Shown piece after piece: positions 6,671 through 13,930 of a stretch of 13,930 bases of DNA. How positions within the stretch are numbered: position 1 is the first letter of the stretch; each line of letters opens with the position of its first letter. The stretch is from positions 1-13,930 of the forward strand of contig CALNBC010000302.1 in the NCBI GenBank assembly GCA_937874755.1. The letters run 5' to 3'. A program made the translations under genes and the position numbers. This stretch comes from an uncultured Clostridia bacterium (lineage in GTDB: Bacteria; Bacillota; Clostridia; Christensenellales; CALWSW01). The notes beneath the pieces are model-generated. The model saw only the letters and a list, made by a program, of their open reading frames with translations. It was not told where the DNA came from and made no database searches.

Positions 6671-7213
6671 ATGAGCAAATATGCCGTAATCGTTGTTGAC
6701 ATGCTGAATGACTTTGTTACAGGCGCATTGGGGTGCGAAAGAGGCCGTGCAATCGTGCCCGCCCTGGTGGAGCTGACCAAAGCGGCAAGGGCGCATAACA
6801 TACCTGTTATATATTCTAACGACAGCCATCTCAAAGGGATTGACATGGAATTGGAATTATGGGGCGACCATGCAATAAGAGGAACCGAAGGGGCGGAGGT
6901 AATTCCCGAGCTTATGCCAGAGGATTGCGACTTTGTTGTTCCAAAGAGGAGATACAGCGGTTTCTATCAGACCGACATGCAGATACTGCTTTCTGAACTG
7001 GGTGTCGACACGGTCGTCATAACAGGTCTCCATGCACATATGTGCTGCAGGCATACGAGCGCCGACGCCTATTATCTCGGATATAAGATTGTCGTCCCCC
7101 GGGAAACCACGAATTCATTTACCGAAGAGGATTATCTGTCCGGGCTGAAATATCTAAAGGATGTGTATGGGGCAGATGTTTGCGACCTTAAGGATTTGCT
7201 TGCTAAGTTCTAA
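6671..7213 (+). CDS. pncA: Nicotinamidase-like isochorismatase-family amidohydrolase
   Basis: This 180-residue protein probably deaminates nicotinamide to nicotinate for NAD salvage. The catalytic triad of the isochorismatase/nicotinamidase fold is visible: Asp10 in VVDMLNDF, Lys92 in VVPKRRYSGF, and Cys125 in HAHMCCRHTSADA. Asp51, His53 (NDSHL) and His67 (WGDHAIRGTEG) supply the metal-binding set that marks nicotinamidases, and the sequence resembles archaeal PH0999-type nicotinamidases. I start at ATG 6671 because AAAGGAG lies at 6655-6661. A longer frame exists, but its start at 6602 is inside the promoter. It stands alone behind its own promoter and putative NiaR operator and ends at a terminator. 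The segment before the nucleophile carries two unusual histidines (His121, His123). A related amidase specificity remains possible. Confidence 0.86.
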   Translation: MSKYAVIVVDMLNDFVTGALGCERGRAIVPALVELTKAARAHNIPVIYSNDSHLKGIDMELELWGDHAIRGTEGAEVIPELMPEDCDFVVPKRRYSGFYQTDMQILLSELGVDTVVITGLHAHMCCRHTSADAYYLGYKIVVPRETTNSFTEEDYLSGLKYLKDVYGADVCDLKDLLAKF

Positions 7214-7313
7214 TCAACGAGGTATGAAAACTGACTGTTTAATCAGTGTTATCGATGGGCGAGCGGCGTTAAAAGCAATATTGAGCAAGGGATAGCCAGT
7301 GAGTGTAGCGAAT

Positions 7314-7344
7314 AAAGCAACCTCTTTTTTTGGGGGTGCTTTTT
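7314..7344. terminator. Bidirectional rho-independent terminator
   Basis: AAAGCA-A-CCTC (7314-7324) pairs with GGGGTGCTTT (7333-7342) through one bulged A and one G-T pair, around a T-rich loop, and is followed by a T run (7340-7344). Read on the other strand, the same stem is followed by a TTTATT stretch. It sits between the convergent nicotinamidase and Nudix genes, so it can end both transcripts. The rest of the 7214-7377 gap holds no gene or recognisable element. Confidence 0.7.
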
Positions 7345-7377
7345 AATTTCTCTTTGCCAAGTGTTCAGATTAATTAT

Positions 7378-8070
7378 TCAAACCATCCCGCACTTGCTAA
7401 GGGCATGGAACAACACCAGCCCGTGGTCGCCGGCGAGCTCGTCGATGCCGACTACCCCGCCAAGCAGCACAAATATGCCGTTGTCGTCCACCGCGATGCG
7501 CGAACAAAGCGCAACTCCCTGACCGTTACCCGTACCAGTAAGGGAGAGAACATATTCCACTCCAGTGTTGCCAAAGGGTGTGCCGCAGGCGGTGCAGGGG
7601 AGGGTGATGTCGTACTCGCGAATCTTCGGTGCGGGGATTTCCACTCTGTCCTTTTTCTCGATGCTTATAGCAAACAGCGCTGCATCGGCGGCGTCATCGC
7701 CTGCGGCGAATGTTAGCTCGTCCCGCTTCGCCCTGGCGAGGAAGGCGCAGGTAATTATGCGCGTCCTCGGGTCGCGGGTGGGTTCGCCGAACATACCAAA
7801 GGGAATGAGTGGAACATTACTAAGCCCCGTTTCCTCGCAAAGCTCCCTGGCGGCTGCCTTGTGCAGGGTCTCGTCCATATTCAAAAAGCCCCCGGGCAAT
7901 GCCCAGCGACCTATGTTCGGGTGGTCACCGCGGCGGATGAGCAAAACCTCGCCCTCGAGGGTAATCACCGCCATGTCCACAGTGACGGAAGGGCAGTCGA
8001 AGCACTTGGGGTCGTATGCCGCGAGGAACTCCGGGAGGGTCTTGCCTGCGATATTTCGCTTATCTGTCAT
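7378..8070 (-). CDS. Nudix hydrolase
   Basis: This 230-residue Nudix hydrolase should cleave a nucleoside diphosphate linked to another moiety (ADP-ribose-like substrates are common for this architecture). The Nudix box matches exactly: GFLNMDE at residues 61-67, then RELCEETGL at 75-83, preceded by LLIRRGDHPNIGRWALPG at 43-60. The C-terminal half has a CTAC pair near 180 and ends in DELAGDHGLVLFHAL, which fits the extended C-terminus of many clostridial homologues. There is no winged helix like that of the NAD regulator NrtR. It is the last gene of the minus-strand operon, starting 10 bases after the rRNA methyltransferase gene, and it ends just before the shared terminator. Substrate is unassigned. 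Confidence 0.88.
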   Translation of the reverse strand: MTDKRNIAGKTLPEFLAAYDPKCFDCPSVTVDMAVITLEGEVLLIRRGDHPNIGRWALPGGFLNMDETLHKAAARELCEETGLSNVPLIPFGMFGEPTRDPRTRIITCAFLARAKRDELTFAAGDDAADAALFAISIEKKDRVEIPAPKIREYDITLPCTACGTPFGNTGVEYVLSLTGTGNGQGVALCSRIAVDDNGIFVLLGGVVGIDELAGDHGLVLFHALSKCGMV

Positions 8071-8080
8071 GACGAATTCC

Positions 8081-9190
8081 TCATTTGTATCTGTAGGTGT
8101 AAACCTGGCAGGGCAAGCCCGAATTGTATATCTTTCTGCGCTTGTCCGCCCGTCTGCCTAAGCTCTTTTCGAATCCCGGGTGGGAGGAGATAATAACCGC
8201 CGTCCAGTCGTGAAGCTGGGCAAACGCCCGCCCCATCTTCGAATAGAGGGCGGCGCAGGTGCGCCTATCCGACAATCTTTCGCCATACGGGGGGTTGCAC
8301 ACGAGTATACCCCCCGTATCGCGGCGGTGCAGCTCTGTAACGTCCGCCCGGCTAAAAGCGAGGTCAACCCCCGCCTTGTTCGCGTGGAAACGTGCGAGTT
8401 TCAGCACCGATTCATCTATATCGCTGGCGGTTATGTTCTCTAAAGACTCATGCCTCTCGAGGTCCTGTGCGCGCTCGCGCTCCGCCTTCCAGTGCCTTTT
8501 TGAAAGAAAAGGCCATTCCTCCGCCGCAAATTGCCTGAGCATCCCCGGGGCGCGGTTCTTGGCTATCAGCGCGGCTTCGATTGCGATGGTACCCGAGCCG
8601 CACATAGGGTCGAGGAAGGGACCTTTGCCTCTGTACCCCGAAAGCAACACTAGCCCCGCGGCGAGCGTTTCAATTATAGGTGCTTCGGCGTTCAGCGTGC
8701 GGTAGCCCCTTCGGTTCAGCCCAGCGCCGCTAGCGTCCAAGGCGAGGGTGGCGATGTCCTCGAGCAACCCCACTTCGACTATGACCTTCGGACCGTCCTC
8801 TGGGAGCACGCGCACACTATGACCTTTGCGCAGCCTCTCGACGATGGCTTTTTTTGTTATGGATTGGCAATCGGGGACGGAGTGAAGCGTAGAGCGTGCG
8901 CTTTTGCCCTTGACAGGGAAAGCTGCGCTCTTTGGTATATAATCCTCCCAATTCAGGGCAAAAACGCCCTGAAAAAGTTCCTCGAAGGATGTCGCCTTGA
9001 AGGAGCCAATCTTCATAAACACCCGCTCGGCTGTCCTAAGGCAGAGATTAGCCCTGCAAAGCAGAGCAAAATCGCCGGAAAAATCCACCCTCGCGTCCTT
9101 CGCGGAAACGTTGTCCGCCCCAATAAAGCGGAGCTCTCCAGCGAGTACGCTTTCCAGCCCGAACCTGCACGTGGCGAAATAATCATTCAT
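8081..9190 (-). CDS. THUMP-domain class I rRNA guanine-N2 methyltransferase (RlmL/YpsC family)
   Basis: This 369-residue protein belongs to the COG0116 family of 23S rRNA (guanine-N2) methyltransferases. The N-terminal region to about residue 155 is ferredoxin-like plus THUMP, with the conserved ending GLNRRGYR at 157-164. The SAM-binding motif is DPMCGSGTIAIEAALIA at 194-210, ASDID at 255-259 is the acidic loop, and the catalytic NPPYGERL is at 299-306, typical of amino-group methylation of guanine. It is the single-domain (YpsC-like) version, lacking the RlmK half of the E. coli RlmKL fusion. Its ATG overlaps the stop of the HEAT-like gene as ATGA, so the two are translationally coupled. 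Confidence 0.92.
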   Translation of the reverse strand: MNDYFATCRFGLESVLAGELRFIGADNVSAKDARVDFSGDFALLCRANLCLRTAERVFMKIGSFKATSFEELFQGVFALNWEDYIPKSAAFPVKGKSARSTLHSVPDCQSITKKAIVERLRKGHSVRVLPEDGPKVIVEVGLLEDIATLALDASGAGLNRRGYRTLNAEAPIIETLAAGLVLLSGYRGKGPFLDPMCGSGTIAIEAALIAKNRAPGMLRQFAAEEWPFLSKRHWKAERERAQDLERHESLENITASDIDESVLKLARFHANKAGVDLAFSRADVTELHRRDTGGILVCNPPYGERLSDRRTCAALYSKMGRAFAQLHDWTAVIISSHPGFEKSLGRRADKRRKIYNSGLPCQVYTYRYK

Positions 9191-10017
9191 CTTTTCTTTA
9201 GTTTCAACTTTTCATAATCTGGATCTCCGGTAAAATCGCGTTGTTCGGAAACGACTCCGCCCAGCGATTCTATGGCTTCCACAAGTGCGATGTAATCCGC
9301 ATAACCCGCGGATGAGAGCGCGCCCTCGAGCACGGGTATCGCGTCGGCGTCGCCGTAGCGCGCAAGCAAACTGGCGAGATACGCCCTTCGCTCGTACCTT
9401 CCGCGAAAATGCCGAAGCAGGTAGTCGTAAATGCGCCCGTCCTTTTTGGGAAGACCGGAAAGAAGGTCTAATAGGCAGTCTGCGGCCTCGTCCGAAGCGC
9501 CGCTCAGAGCACTAAGCAGTTGTTCGCGCACGTCTTCACCCATTGCTTGCAGCCCCATCGCCGCGGCCTCATTGAGCCCTGGGTTTTCGGTGGGGTGCTT
9601 TACGATTTCCAGGTATTCCGCGACGGGGAGTGTCGAGCCCTTTTGATTTAGCAGCTCCGCTGCGGCACGGCGTGTCTCCAGAAGCTGCTCCACCCGCTCA
9701 AACGCACCGCGTTTGCCACAGAGTATCTCGTAAAGGGGCTGCTCAGAATCGGGCGAATCCTCGAGGGCGTTAAGCAGTGGGTCGGGCGGAGTTATTCCGC
9801 TGAGTACATAGCCGCATAGCGCGTCCGCGAGCTGTGCAGAATCCATGGAATAAAAGTACTCGTTTGGTGAAACGCCGTTGGTAGCTGCGTTGGGTGTATC
9901 CAACCATTCGAGCAAAAGGTCGGGCATGTCTTCTTCGATTTTCTTCGGGTTCTCCCCGTCGCGCAACTTTTTTAGCAGCGCATTCTTAAACAAGCTATCA
10001 ATGTCAATCATAGTCAT
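9187..10017 (-). CDS. HEAT-repeat-like hypothetical protein
   Basis: I do not recognise this 276-residue protein as a named family. It is acidic and almost entirely helical by composition. From about residue 145 to 255 it shows leucine/alanine-rich helical pairs (NEAAAMGLQAMGEDV, DEAADCLLDLLSGLP, RRAYLASLLARYGDADA, YIALVEAIESLGG) in the style of HEAT or ARM repeats, a fold used for protein binding. There is no signal peptide or membrane segment, so it is probably cytoplasmic. It overlaps both neighbours by ATGA: the TPR gene before it and the rRNA methyltransferase gene after it. A second ATG two codons in is an equally possible start. The pairing with a TPR protein suggests a scaffold or adaptor role, but this is only inference. 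Confidence 0.75.
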   Translation of the reverse strand: MTMIDIDSLFKNALLKKLRDGENPKKIEEDMPDLLLEWLDTPNAATNGVSPNEYFYSMDSAQLADALCGYVLSGITPPDPLLNALEDSPDSEQPLYEILCGKRGAFERVEQLLETRRAAAELLNQKGSTLPVAEYLEIVKHPTENPGLNEAAAMGLQAMGEDVREQLLSALSGASDEAADCLLDLLSGLPKKDGRIYDYLLRHFRGRYERRAYLASLLARYGDADAIPVLEGALSSAGYADYIALVEAIESLGGVVSEQRDFTGDPDYEKLKLKKR

Positions 10018-11723
10018 TCACCCTCACTAAGCACGCTGAACACGACGTCATAAATAAGGTTGTTCGCGGTTCGAAACCTTGAGACTGTTGAGCCGTATGC
10101 GTGAATGAGTTCTGCTTGGGTCACCTTTTCGCCGAGGGCGCGCTTTGCCGAATACTCTAGGGCTGCAGCAAAAGCGGGAACACGCTCGTCAGTGATGACT
10201 ATCGGGTCGTCGACCACTCCCGATACGAACTGCTGCCAAATAGCCACCCCCTCGTGGATGAGCTCGTCTGTATTTCCGCGTTCGGAGGCGTTTTCAACGA
10301 AATATTCCGGCACCCTTCGGTAGTTTATGGGCAGCTCATCCAGACCGTTGAATACGTTGATGCTGACCTTCGCCAAACCGACGTCTATTACGGCGGTGAA
10401 CGGACCGTTTTCGCCCATCAGTGATAGCATGGCAAGATAGGTCTGCTTTACGTCCTGCGGTATGCGCGCATCGCACAGACCGGTCAGAAGCTCCGCTTCG
10501 GCGCGCTCGGGGTCGAGGGTGATGAGCACGTTGAGCGCGGCAATGTGCCAGTTGTCGTTCCTTATTGCCCACTCGACAGCTTCCTCAAGCTCGGGACGCG
10601 CCCTTCGCTGCTCTTCGGTCTCACCCTGCATTTCGGATATGGAAGCGGAGAGCCGAAGCATTCCCGCGAGGGGAAGTTCCCTCATACAGCTTACAATGGG
10701 CTCGTAAACGTCCTGAGTGCTCCGTTCGCACAGCTTTTTGTAATACTTGAATACAGGATCCTTGGGGTCGAGGAACAAGGCGCGTTTCCAGAGATTGTGC
10801 GCTTCGTCGATATTTCCCAGGTTGTATTGGCAGACCGCCGCCATGTGCAGCACCTCGGTGTCGCAAGGGGCGGTTTCGAGCACCGCCTTAAAGTGCTTGA
10901 GTGCGCCTTCGGGGCGGTCGACCTCGAAGAGCGTGGTGCCCAGCTTTATGCGCTCAAACCTGTCCGAGCCGTCCAGCTCGGTCAAATAATCCGCCTCGCG
11001 GTTGAGCGATTCAACGTCGCCCGTCGAATGGTAAATGAGCGCAAGTATGCAGCGGAGCATGTAATTGTCCCGGTCGCGCAGGAGTGCGCTGTTGCACACG
11101 GTGAGTGCTCGGGTGAATTGTTTGTCACAATAGCAGGCCATGGCGAGATTGCTCGCCTGTTCCGAGGAATCGGGAGCCAACGCCCAGGCACGCTCAAAGA
11201 GCGCTATCGCCTTTTTGATGTTGCCCTTGTCCAGCGCCTCCATGGCTTTCATCGAATGGTCCGCAATTTTTTCGCGGGCATCCTCCGAGAGTGAGTTTTG
11301 CAGCGTATCTTCATCGGCGAGGTGACGAGACAGCACGTCGCTTATCACCGGTCCTATTTCCGGGCAATCGTCCCCCAGCCTTTCGGCTATATCCGCCATT
11401 TCCCTAAAGCAGATGATCGCCGCTTCGTACTCGTGGGCATCCATATACAAAAGGGCGAGGCGAAAAAACAGGTTCGGATCGTCCGAGCATCCCCGCCATA
11501 TAGCTTCGCAAAGCTCTTTTATCGCAAGATTTGCGCATCCCGAATCCGCATAGGCTATCCCCAAGCGAAGGTGAGGCGTACAATCCGAGGGTGTGAGTTC
11601 TATTGCTTTTTTATAAAATGAAAGTGCATCCTTCGGAATGCCTGACTCCATGCGCAAATCTCCGCGCCTGAGGAAAAATGCGGCGTTCTGGGCGAAGGGC
11701 ACCACTTTACCCGTTCTATGCAT
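10014..11723 (-). CDS. Tetratricopeptide-repeat protein
   Basis: This cytoplasmic TPR protein has about 569 residues. I place the start at ATG 11723, which has GAAAGGA about 6 bases upstream and overlaps the hslO stop by 8 bases; a longer frame reaching 11768 would run deep into hslO with a proline-rich, non-family N-terminus. TPR-like helical pairs span residues 14-115 (FLRRGDLRMESGIPKDALSFY and LRLGIAYADSG are clear) and again about 150-330 (DKGNIKKAIALFERAWALAP, YNLGNIDEAHNLWKRALFLDP). The last 230 residues are not TPR and match nothing I recognise. No signal peptide or membrane segment is seen. It is coupled by ATGA to the HEAT-like gene. TPRs indicate protein-protein interaction; the partner is unknown. 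Confidence 0.85.
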   Translation of the reverse strand: MHRTGKVVPFAQNAAFFLRRGDLRMESGIPKDALSFYKKAIELTPSDCTPHLRLGIAYADSGCANLAIKELCEAIWRGCSDDPNLFFRLALLYMDAHEYEAAIICFREMADIAERLGDDCPEIGPVISDVLSRHLADEDTLQNSLSEDAREKIADHSMKAMEALDKGNIKKAIALFERAWALAPDSSEQASNLAMACYCDKQFTRALTVCNSALLRDRDNYMLRCILALIYHSTGDVESLNREADYLTELDGSDRFERIKLGTTLFEVDRPEGALKHFKAVLETAPCDTEVLHMAAVCQYNLGNIDEAHNLWKRALFLDPKDPVFKYYKKLCERSTQDVYEPIVSCMRELPLAGMLRLSASISEMQGETEEQRRARPELEEAVEWAIRNDNWHIAALNVLITLDPERAEAELLTGLCDARIPQDVKQTYLAMLSLMGENGPFTAVIDVGLAKVSINVFNGLDELPINYRRVPEYFVENASERGNTDELIHEGVAIWQQFVSGVVDDPIVITDERVPAFAAALEYSAKRALGEKVTQAELIHAYGSTVSRFRTANNLIYDVVFSVLSEGE

Positions 11724-12627
11724 GCGCGTCCTTTCGTTCGGTTTGGGCGGCTTTTGCGGCGGCGGCAAGCACTGTGAGTTCGTCTTTGGTGAAAGAATAT
11801 TCAGTATTGCAAAAATGGCACAACAGGGTCGCGCCGTTTTGCTCGTCCGCCATCTTTAGTAGTTCCGTATCGCCCATCCCCAGAAGCGCCCTCTCGAGGC
11901 GTTCCCGATTGCAGTCGCAGTGCAGCAAAGGAGTTGTCTCTTCTATGATACGCGGTGATAGGTCGGAAAATAGCCAGTCTATAACTTGCTCGAGGCTCAT
12001 CCCCGCTTCAGATATGAGATTGGGCATTTCCTGCGCCGAATACATCCGCTTTTCTACTTTTTCGAGCACCTCGTCCGAGCAGCCTGGCATCGCCTGAACG
12101 ATAAGCCCGCAAGCAGAGGTCACCCCAGTGCTGTTCATGTGAACGCCGAGGAACACCGCCGAGGGCTGCTGCTGGCTGTTTGCGAAGTAAGCGGCGATGT
12201 CCTCGGCAATCTCGCCGGAGACCAACGCGCTCTGACCAGTGTACGCCTCCTTCATGCGAAGGTCGGTAATAACTGTGAGCGTCCCATTCTTGCCGACTGC
12301 CTCGCCGACGGGCAACTTCCCGTTTTCGTTCGCGGGCAGATCCACCGCGGGGTTGGCGATAAGCCCCTTGACTGAACCGTCCTGCCTGCCGACGCATACG
12401 ATGTTCCCGGCAGGGCCGCCGCCGCGGAAAATCAGGCTTACTTCGGCATCTGGTACTTTTTGCATCGCGCCCAGGATAGACGCCGCCATGAGCGCCCTGC
12501 CCAGGGCCGCAGTGCATACGGGGGAGGTTTTATGGGTTAGCCTAGCCCGCTCCACGAGTTCGGGGGCATTTATAGCATAAAAATTTACGGTCGAATCTGC
12601 AAGCAATCCTTTTATCAGTTTATCCAT
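11716..12627 (-). CDS. hslO: Hsp33 redox-regulated holdase chaperone
   Basis: This 303-residue Hsp33 is a cytoplasmic chaperone that is inactive when its C-terminal zinc centre is reduced and becomes a holdase when oxidative stress forms disulphides. The redox centre is complete: CDC with Cys237 and Cys239, and CHFC with Cys270 and Cys273, separated by about 30 residues. The N-terminal core has the expected FRGGGPAGNI (67-76), VGKNGTLTVITDL (111-123) and GEIAEDIAAYFANS (138-151) segments. ATG 12627 overlaps the methyltransferase stop by 8 bases and has a GGAG about 8 bases upstream. Length and motifs are typical, with no oddities. Confidence 0.96.
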   Translation of the reverse strand: MDKLIKGLLADSTVNFYAINAPELVERARLTHKTSPVCTAALGRALMAASILGAMQKVPDAEVSLIFRGGGPAGNIVCVGRQDGSVKGLIANPAVDLPANENGKLPVGEAVGKNGTLTVITDLRMKEAYTGQSALVSGEIAEDIAAYFANSQQQPSAVFLGVHMNSTGVTSACGLIVQAMPGCSDEVLEKVEKRMYSAQEMPNLISEAGMSLEQVIDWLFSDLSPRIIEETTPLLHCDCNRERLERALLGMGDTELLKMADEQNGATLLCHFCNTEYSFTKDELTVLAAAAKAAQTERKDAHA

Positions 12628-13381
12628 TTTGTCGCTCCGTAGGTTTTCTTCCGGTAAATAGCAGCCTTTCGGAATCCCGTTTAGGCGCTCTCATTGTGTT
12701 AAAGTCAAATACGGCGACTTCCTCAAAGCCGCAGGCGGTCATCCAGCCCAATAGCTCATCCGAGGTGTGCGCACGCTGTATATGCCGTTCAAAAAAGCGC
12801 TCGTAACTTTTGCCGTCTGCGCTTAAAAAACAGGTAAGCTCCATCTCCAGCAGGTTGCTCGCGGGGTCATAGGCGTTTTTCCAAAGGTACGCAGCCCGCT
12901 CGGACGCCTCGCCAAAGGTGTTGCCCCATAGTATGTTCTCCAGCTTGTAGCGAGAGCTTACGTCGAATACTATAAGTCCTCCGCTTTGCAGTATGTCGAA
13001 CGCGCTGCCAAAAAATCCGCAGACTTCTGAAGCGCTCCTAAGATAGTTTACTCCATCGCAGGAAGAGTTGACAATATTTTGCTTCCCGTGAATGGAAAGT
13101 TCTGTCATCGATTGATGGACAAAGGGAATTTTCAACCCTGCTTTGCGCGCCTTCTGGGAAGCGATGTCTAGCATGCTCTCGGACAAATCGCAACCTGTGA
13201 CGGAATGACCCGCTTTTGCAAGGGGTATGGTGATATTTCCAGTTCCGCAGGCGGCATCAAGTATCCTCAAACTGCCCGTATGCCCGTTTTTTTCGAATAT
13301 CGAGAGCAATTTCGCCGCCCAGGCCCCGTAGTCAACGTCTGCCATAAAAATATCGTAAATCTCGGAAAATCGCTGATACAT
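12620..13381 (-). CDS. Class I SAM-dependent methyltransferase
   Basis: This 253-residue Rossmann-fold methyltransferase has motif I ILDAACGTGNIT at residues 40-51, acidic motif II GCDLSESML at 63-71 and the motif IV-like region SSCDGVNYL near 106-114. It begins MYQRFSEIYDIFM, the N-terminus common to clostridial cytoplasmic methyltransferases of the Methyltransf_25 group. The substrate is unknown and could be a small molecule or a protein or RNA. It starts 3 bases after the stop of the amidohydrolase and overlaps hslO by 8 bases, so it is part of the same transcript. The neighbours do not narrow down its role. Confidence 0.85.
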   Translation of the reverse strand: MYQRFSEIYDIFMADVDYGAWAAKLLSIFEKNGHTGSLRILDAACGTGNITIPLAKAGHSVTGCDLSESMLDIASQKARKAGLKIPFVHQSMTELSIHGKQNIVNSSCDGVNYLRSASEVCGFFGSAFDILQSGGLIVFDVSSRYKLENILWGNTFGEASERAAYLWKNAYDPASNLLEMELTCFLSADGKSYERFFERHIQRAHTSDELLGWMTACGFEEVAVFDFNTMRAPKRDSERLLFTGRKPTERQNG

Positions 13382-13384
13382 CGC

Positions 13385-13930
13385 CTACTCCAGTCCTATT
13401 ATGCGGCGGAATACCTCTACGCCGCCCAGCAAATCCGCCTCGTCGAAGTTAAAGCGGGGGCTGTGCAGCGGCTCGCGGTGTTCTTCGTTGCCCACGCCGA
13501 GCAGGAAGAAAAGCCCCGGTACGTATTGCTGATAAAATGCAAAGTCCTCCGCCGCCATAATTTTGTCCATCACCATGACGCCATCGCGCTCCGCGAGGGA
13601 GAGCAGCATGTCCACCAACGGGCGGGGATTGTTCACGACGGGGTAGTGAGTGACTTCGTTAAATTCGCAGTTGACCTTGCTGACATGCTCCATACCTTTG
13701 AGTATGTCTTTTATTCTGCTCTTAACCTGCTCGTGAACGGAATCCTTGAAGGTTCGCACTGTGCCGTTCATCACGCCCCTGTCTGCGATAATGTTGCGCG
13801 CCTGGCCGCCCTCAATCTTGCCTATGGTGAGCAACGCCCTTTCTTGAGGATTGACTGAGCGTGTGACGATGGTCTGCAGTGAGGATATGATTTCCGCGGA
13901 GGCGACTATCGCGTCCACCCCTTCGTGGGG
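13385..13930 (-). CDS. M20-family metal-dependent amidohydrolase (C-terminal part)
   Basis: This is the C-terminal 181 residues of an M20D-type amidohydrolase (N-acyl-amino-acid/hippurate hydrolase or aminoacylase-like); the N-terminal catalytic half lies beyond the right edge. The reading frame is open to the window end, beginning PHEGVDAIVAS, which is the family motif at the start of the dimerisation domain with its conserved histidine. The dimerisation segment follows, then the C-terminal metal-site elements AAEDFAFYQQYVPG and LHSPRFNFDE. The stop lies 3 bases before the methyltransferase ATG. The GTG inside the frame at 13918 is not the true start. Substrate cannot be assigned from this half. 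Confidence 0.9.
   Translation of the reverse strand, partial: PHEGVDAIVASAEIISSLQTIVTRSVNPQERALLTIGKIEGGQARNIIADRGVMNGTVRTFKDSVHEQVKSRIKDILKGMEHVSKVNCEFNEVTHYPVVNNPRPLVDMLLSLAERDGVMVMDKIMAAEDFAFYQQYVPGLFFLLGVGNEEHREPLHSPRFNFDEADLLGGVEVFRRIIGLE

Noticed and set aside
7378..8070. Identification of the Nudix protein as the NAD regulator NrtR
   Set aside because: Its location opposite NAD-salvage genes is suggestive, but no winged helix is seen at the C-terminus, the Nudix box is intact, and niaR already fills the regulatory role.
10545..11294. A 249-codon open frame on the plus strand
   Set aside because: It lies entirely antisense to the TPR gene, has no ribosome binding site or recognisable motif, and its arginine/valine-rich composition is typical of a shadow frame in GC-rich coding DNA.
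11724..11768. A 15-codon longer start for the TPR protein
   Set aside because: It would extend into hslO in another frame with a proline-rich stretch, and the ATG at 11723 has a good ribosome binding site.
13205..13858. A 217-codon open frame on the plus strand
   Set aside because: It is antisense to the M20 amidohydrolase and the methyltransferase, both of which carry clear family motifs.
1..13930. CRISPR arrays, insertion sequences, phage genes, tRNA or rRNA genes
   Set aside because: No repeat-spacer pattern, transposase or integrase motif, terminal repeats or tRNA/rRNA signature was seen on either strand.

Overview
The window looks like a chromosomal segment of an anaerobic Firmicute, probably an uncultured member of the Clostridia. 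The signs are strong AGGAGG-type ribosome binding sites, tightly packed operons with 4-base start/stop overlaps, a NiaR-type niacin repressor, a MetH system with a detached reactivation domain, and a molybdenum-hydroxylase accessory locus. Base composition is moderately GC-rich and even. I see no mobile element, CRISPR array, rRNA or tRNA.

Left part (1-2898, minus strand): a one-carbon/methionine operon read right to left. The order is a THEP1-like P-loop NTPase (TTG start), metF, a stand-alone MetH reactivation protein, and the N-terminal (homocysteine-binding) part of metH, which runs off the window. Adjacent genes overlap by 4 bases or are 3 bases apart.

A 239-base intergenic region with several small hairpins (2899-3137) separates this from a plus-strand molybdenum-cofactor accessory locus (3138-5980). 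That locus holds a MocA-like nucleotidyltransferase fused to a ModE-type winged helix, a broken histidine-phosphatase gene, an XdhC-family protein, and a small lipoprotein. No molybdenum hydroxylase structural gene is visible.

Next comes an NAD-salvage pair (6057-7213): the repressor niaR and a nicotinamidase-like amidohydrolase. A near-consensus promoter and a 28-bp inverted repeat, a likely NiaR operator, lie between them. A bidirectional terminator (about 7314-7344) closes this unit and also the convergent operon.

The right part (7378-13930, minus strand) is one dense operon read right to left: an M20 amidohydrolase (partial), a SAM-dependent methyltransferase, hslO (Hsp33), a TPR protein, a HEAT-like protein, an RlmL/YpsC-type rRNA methyltransferase, and a Nudix hydrolase. 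Its promoter lies outside the window.

Most genes are ordinary housekeeping or accessory genes. The points most worth a second look are the decayed phosphatase inside an otherwise intact Mo-cofactor locus, the MocA-ModE fusion, the putative NiaR operator, the NTPase translationally coupled to metF, and the unexplained TPR/HEAT pair. I did not find a clearly new defence or mobile system.
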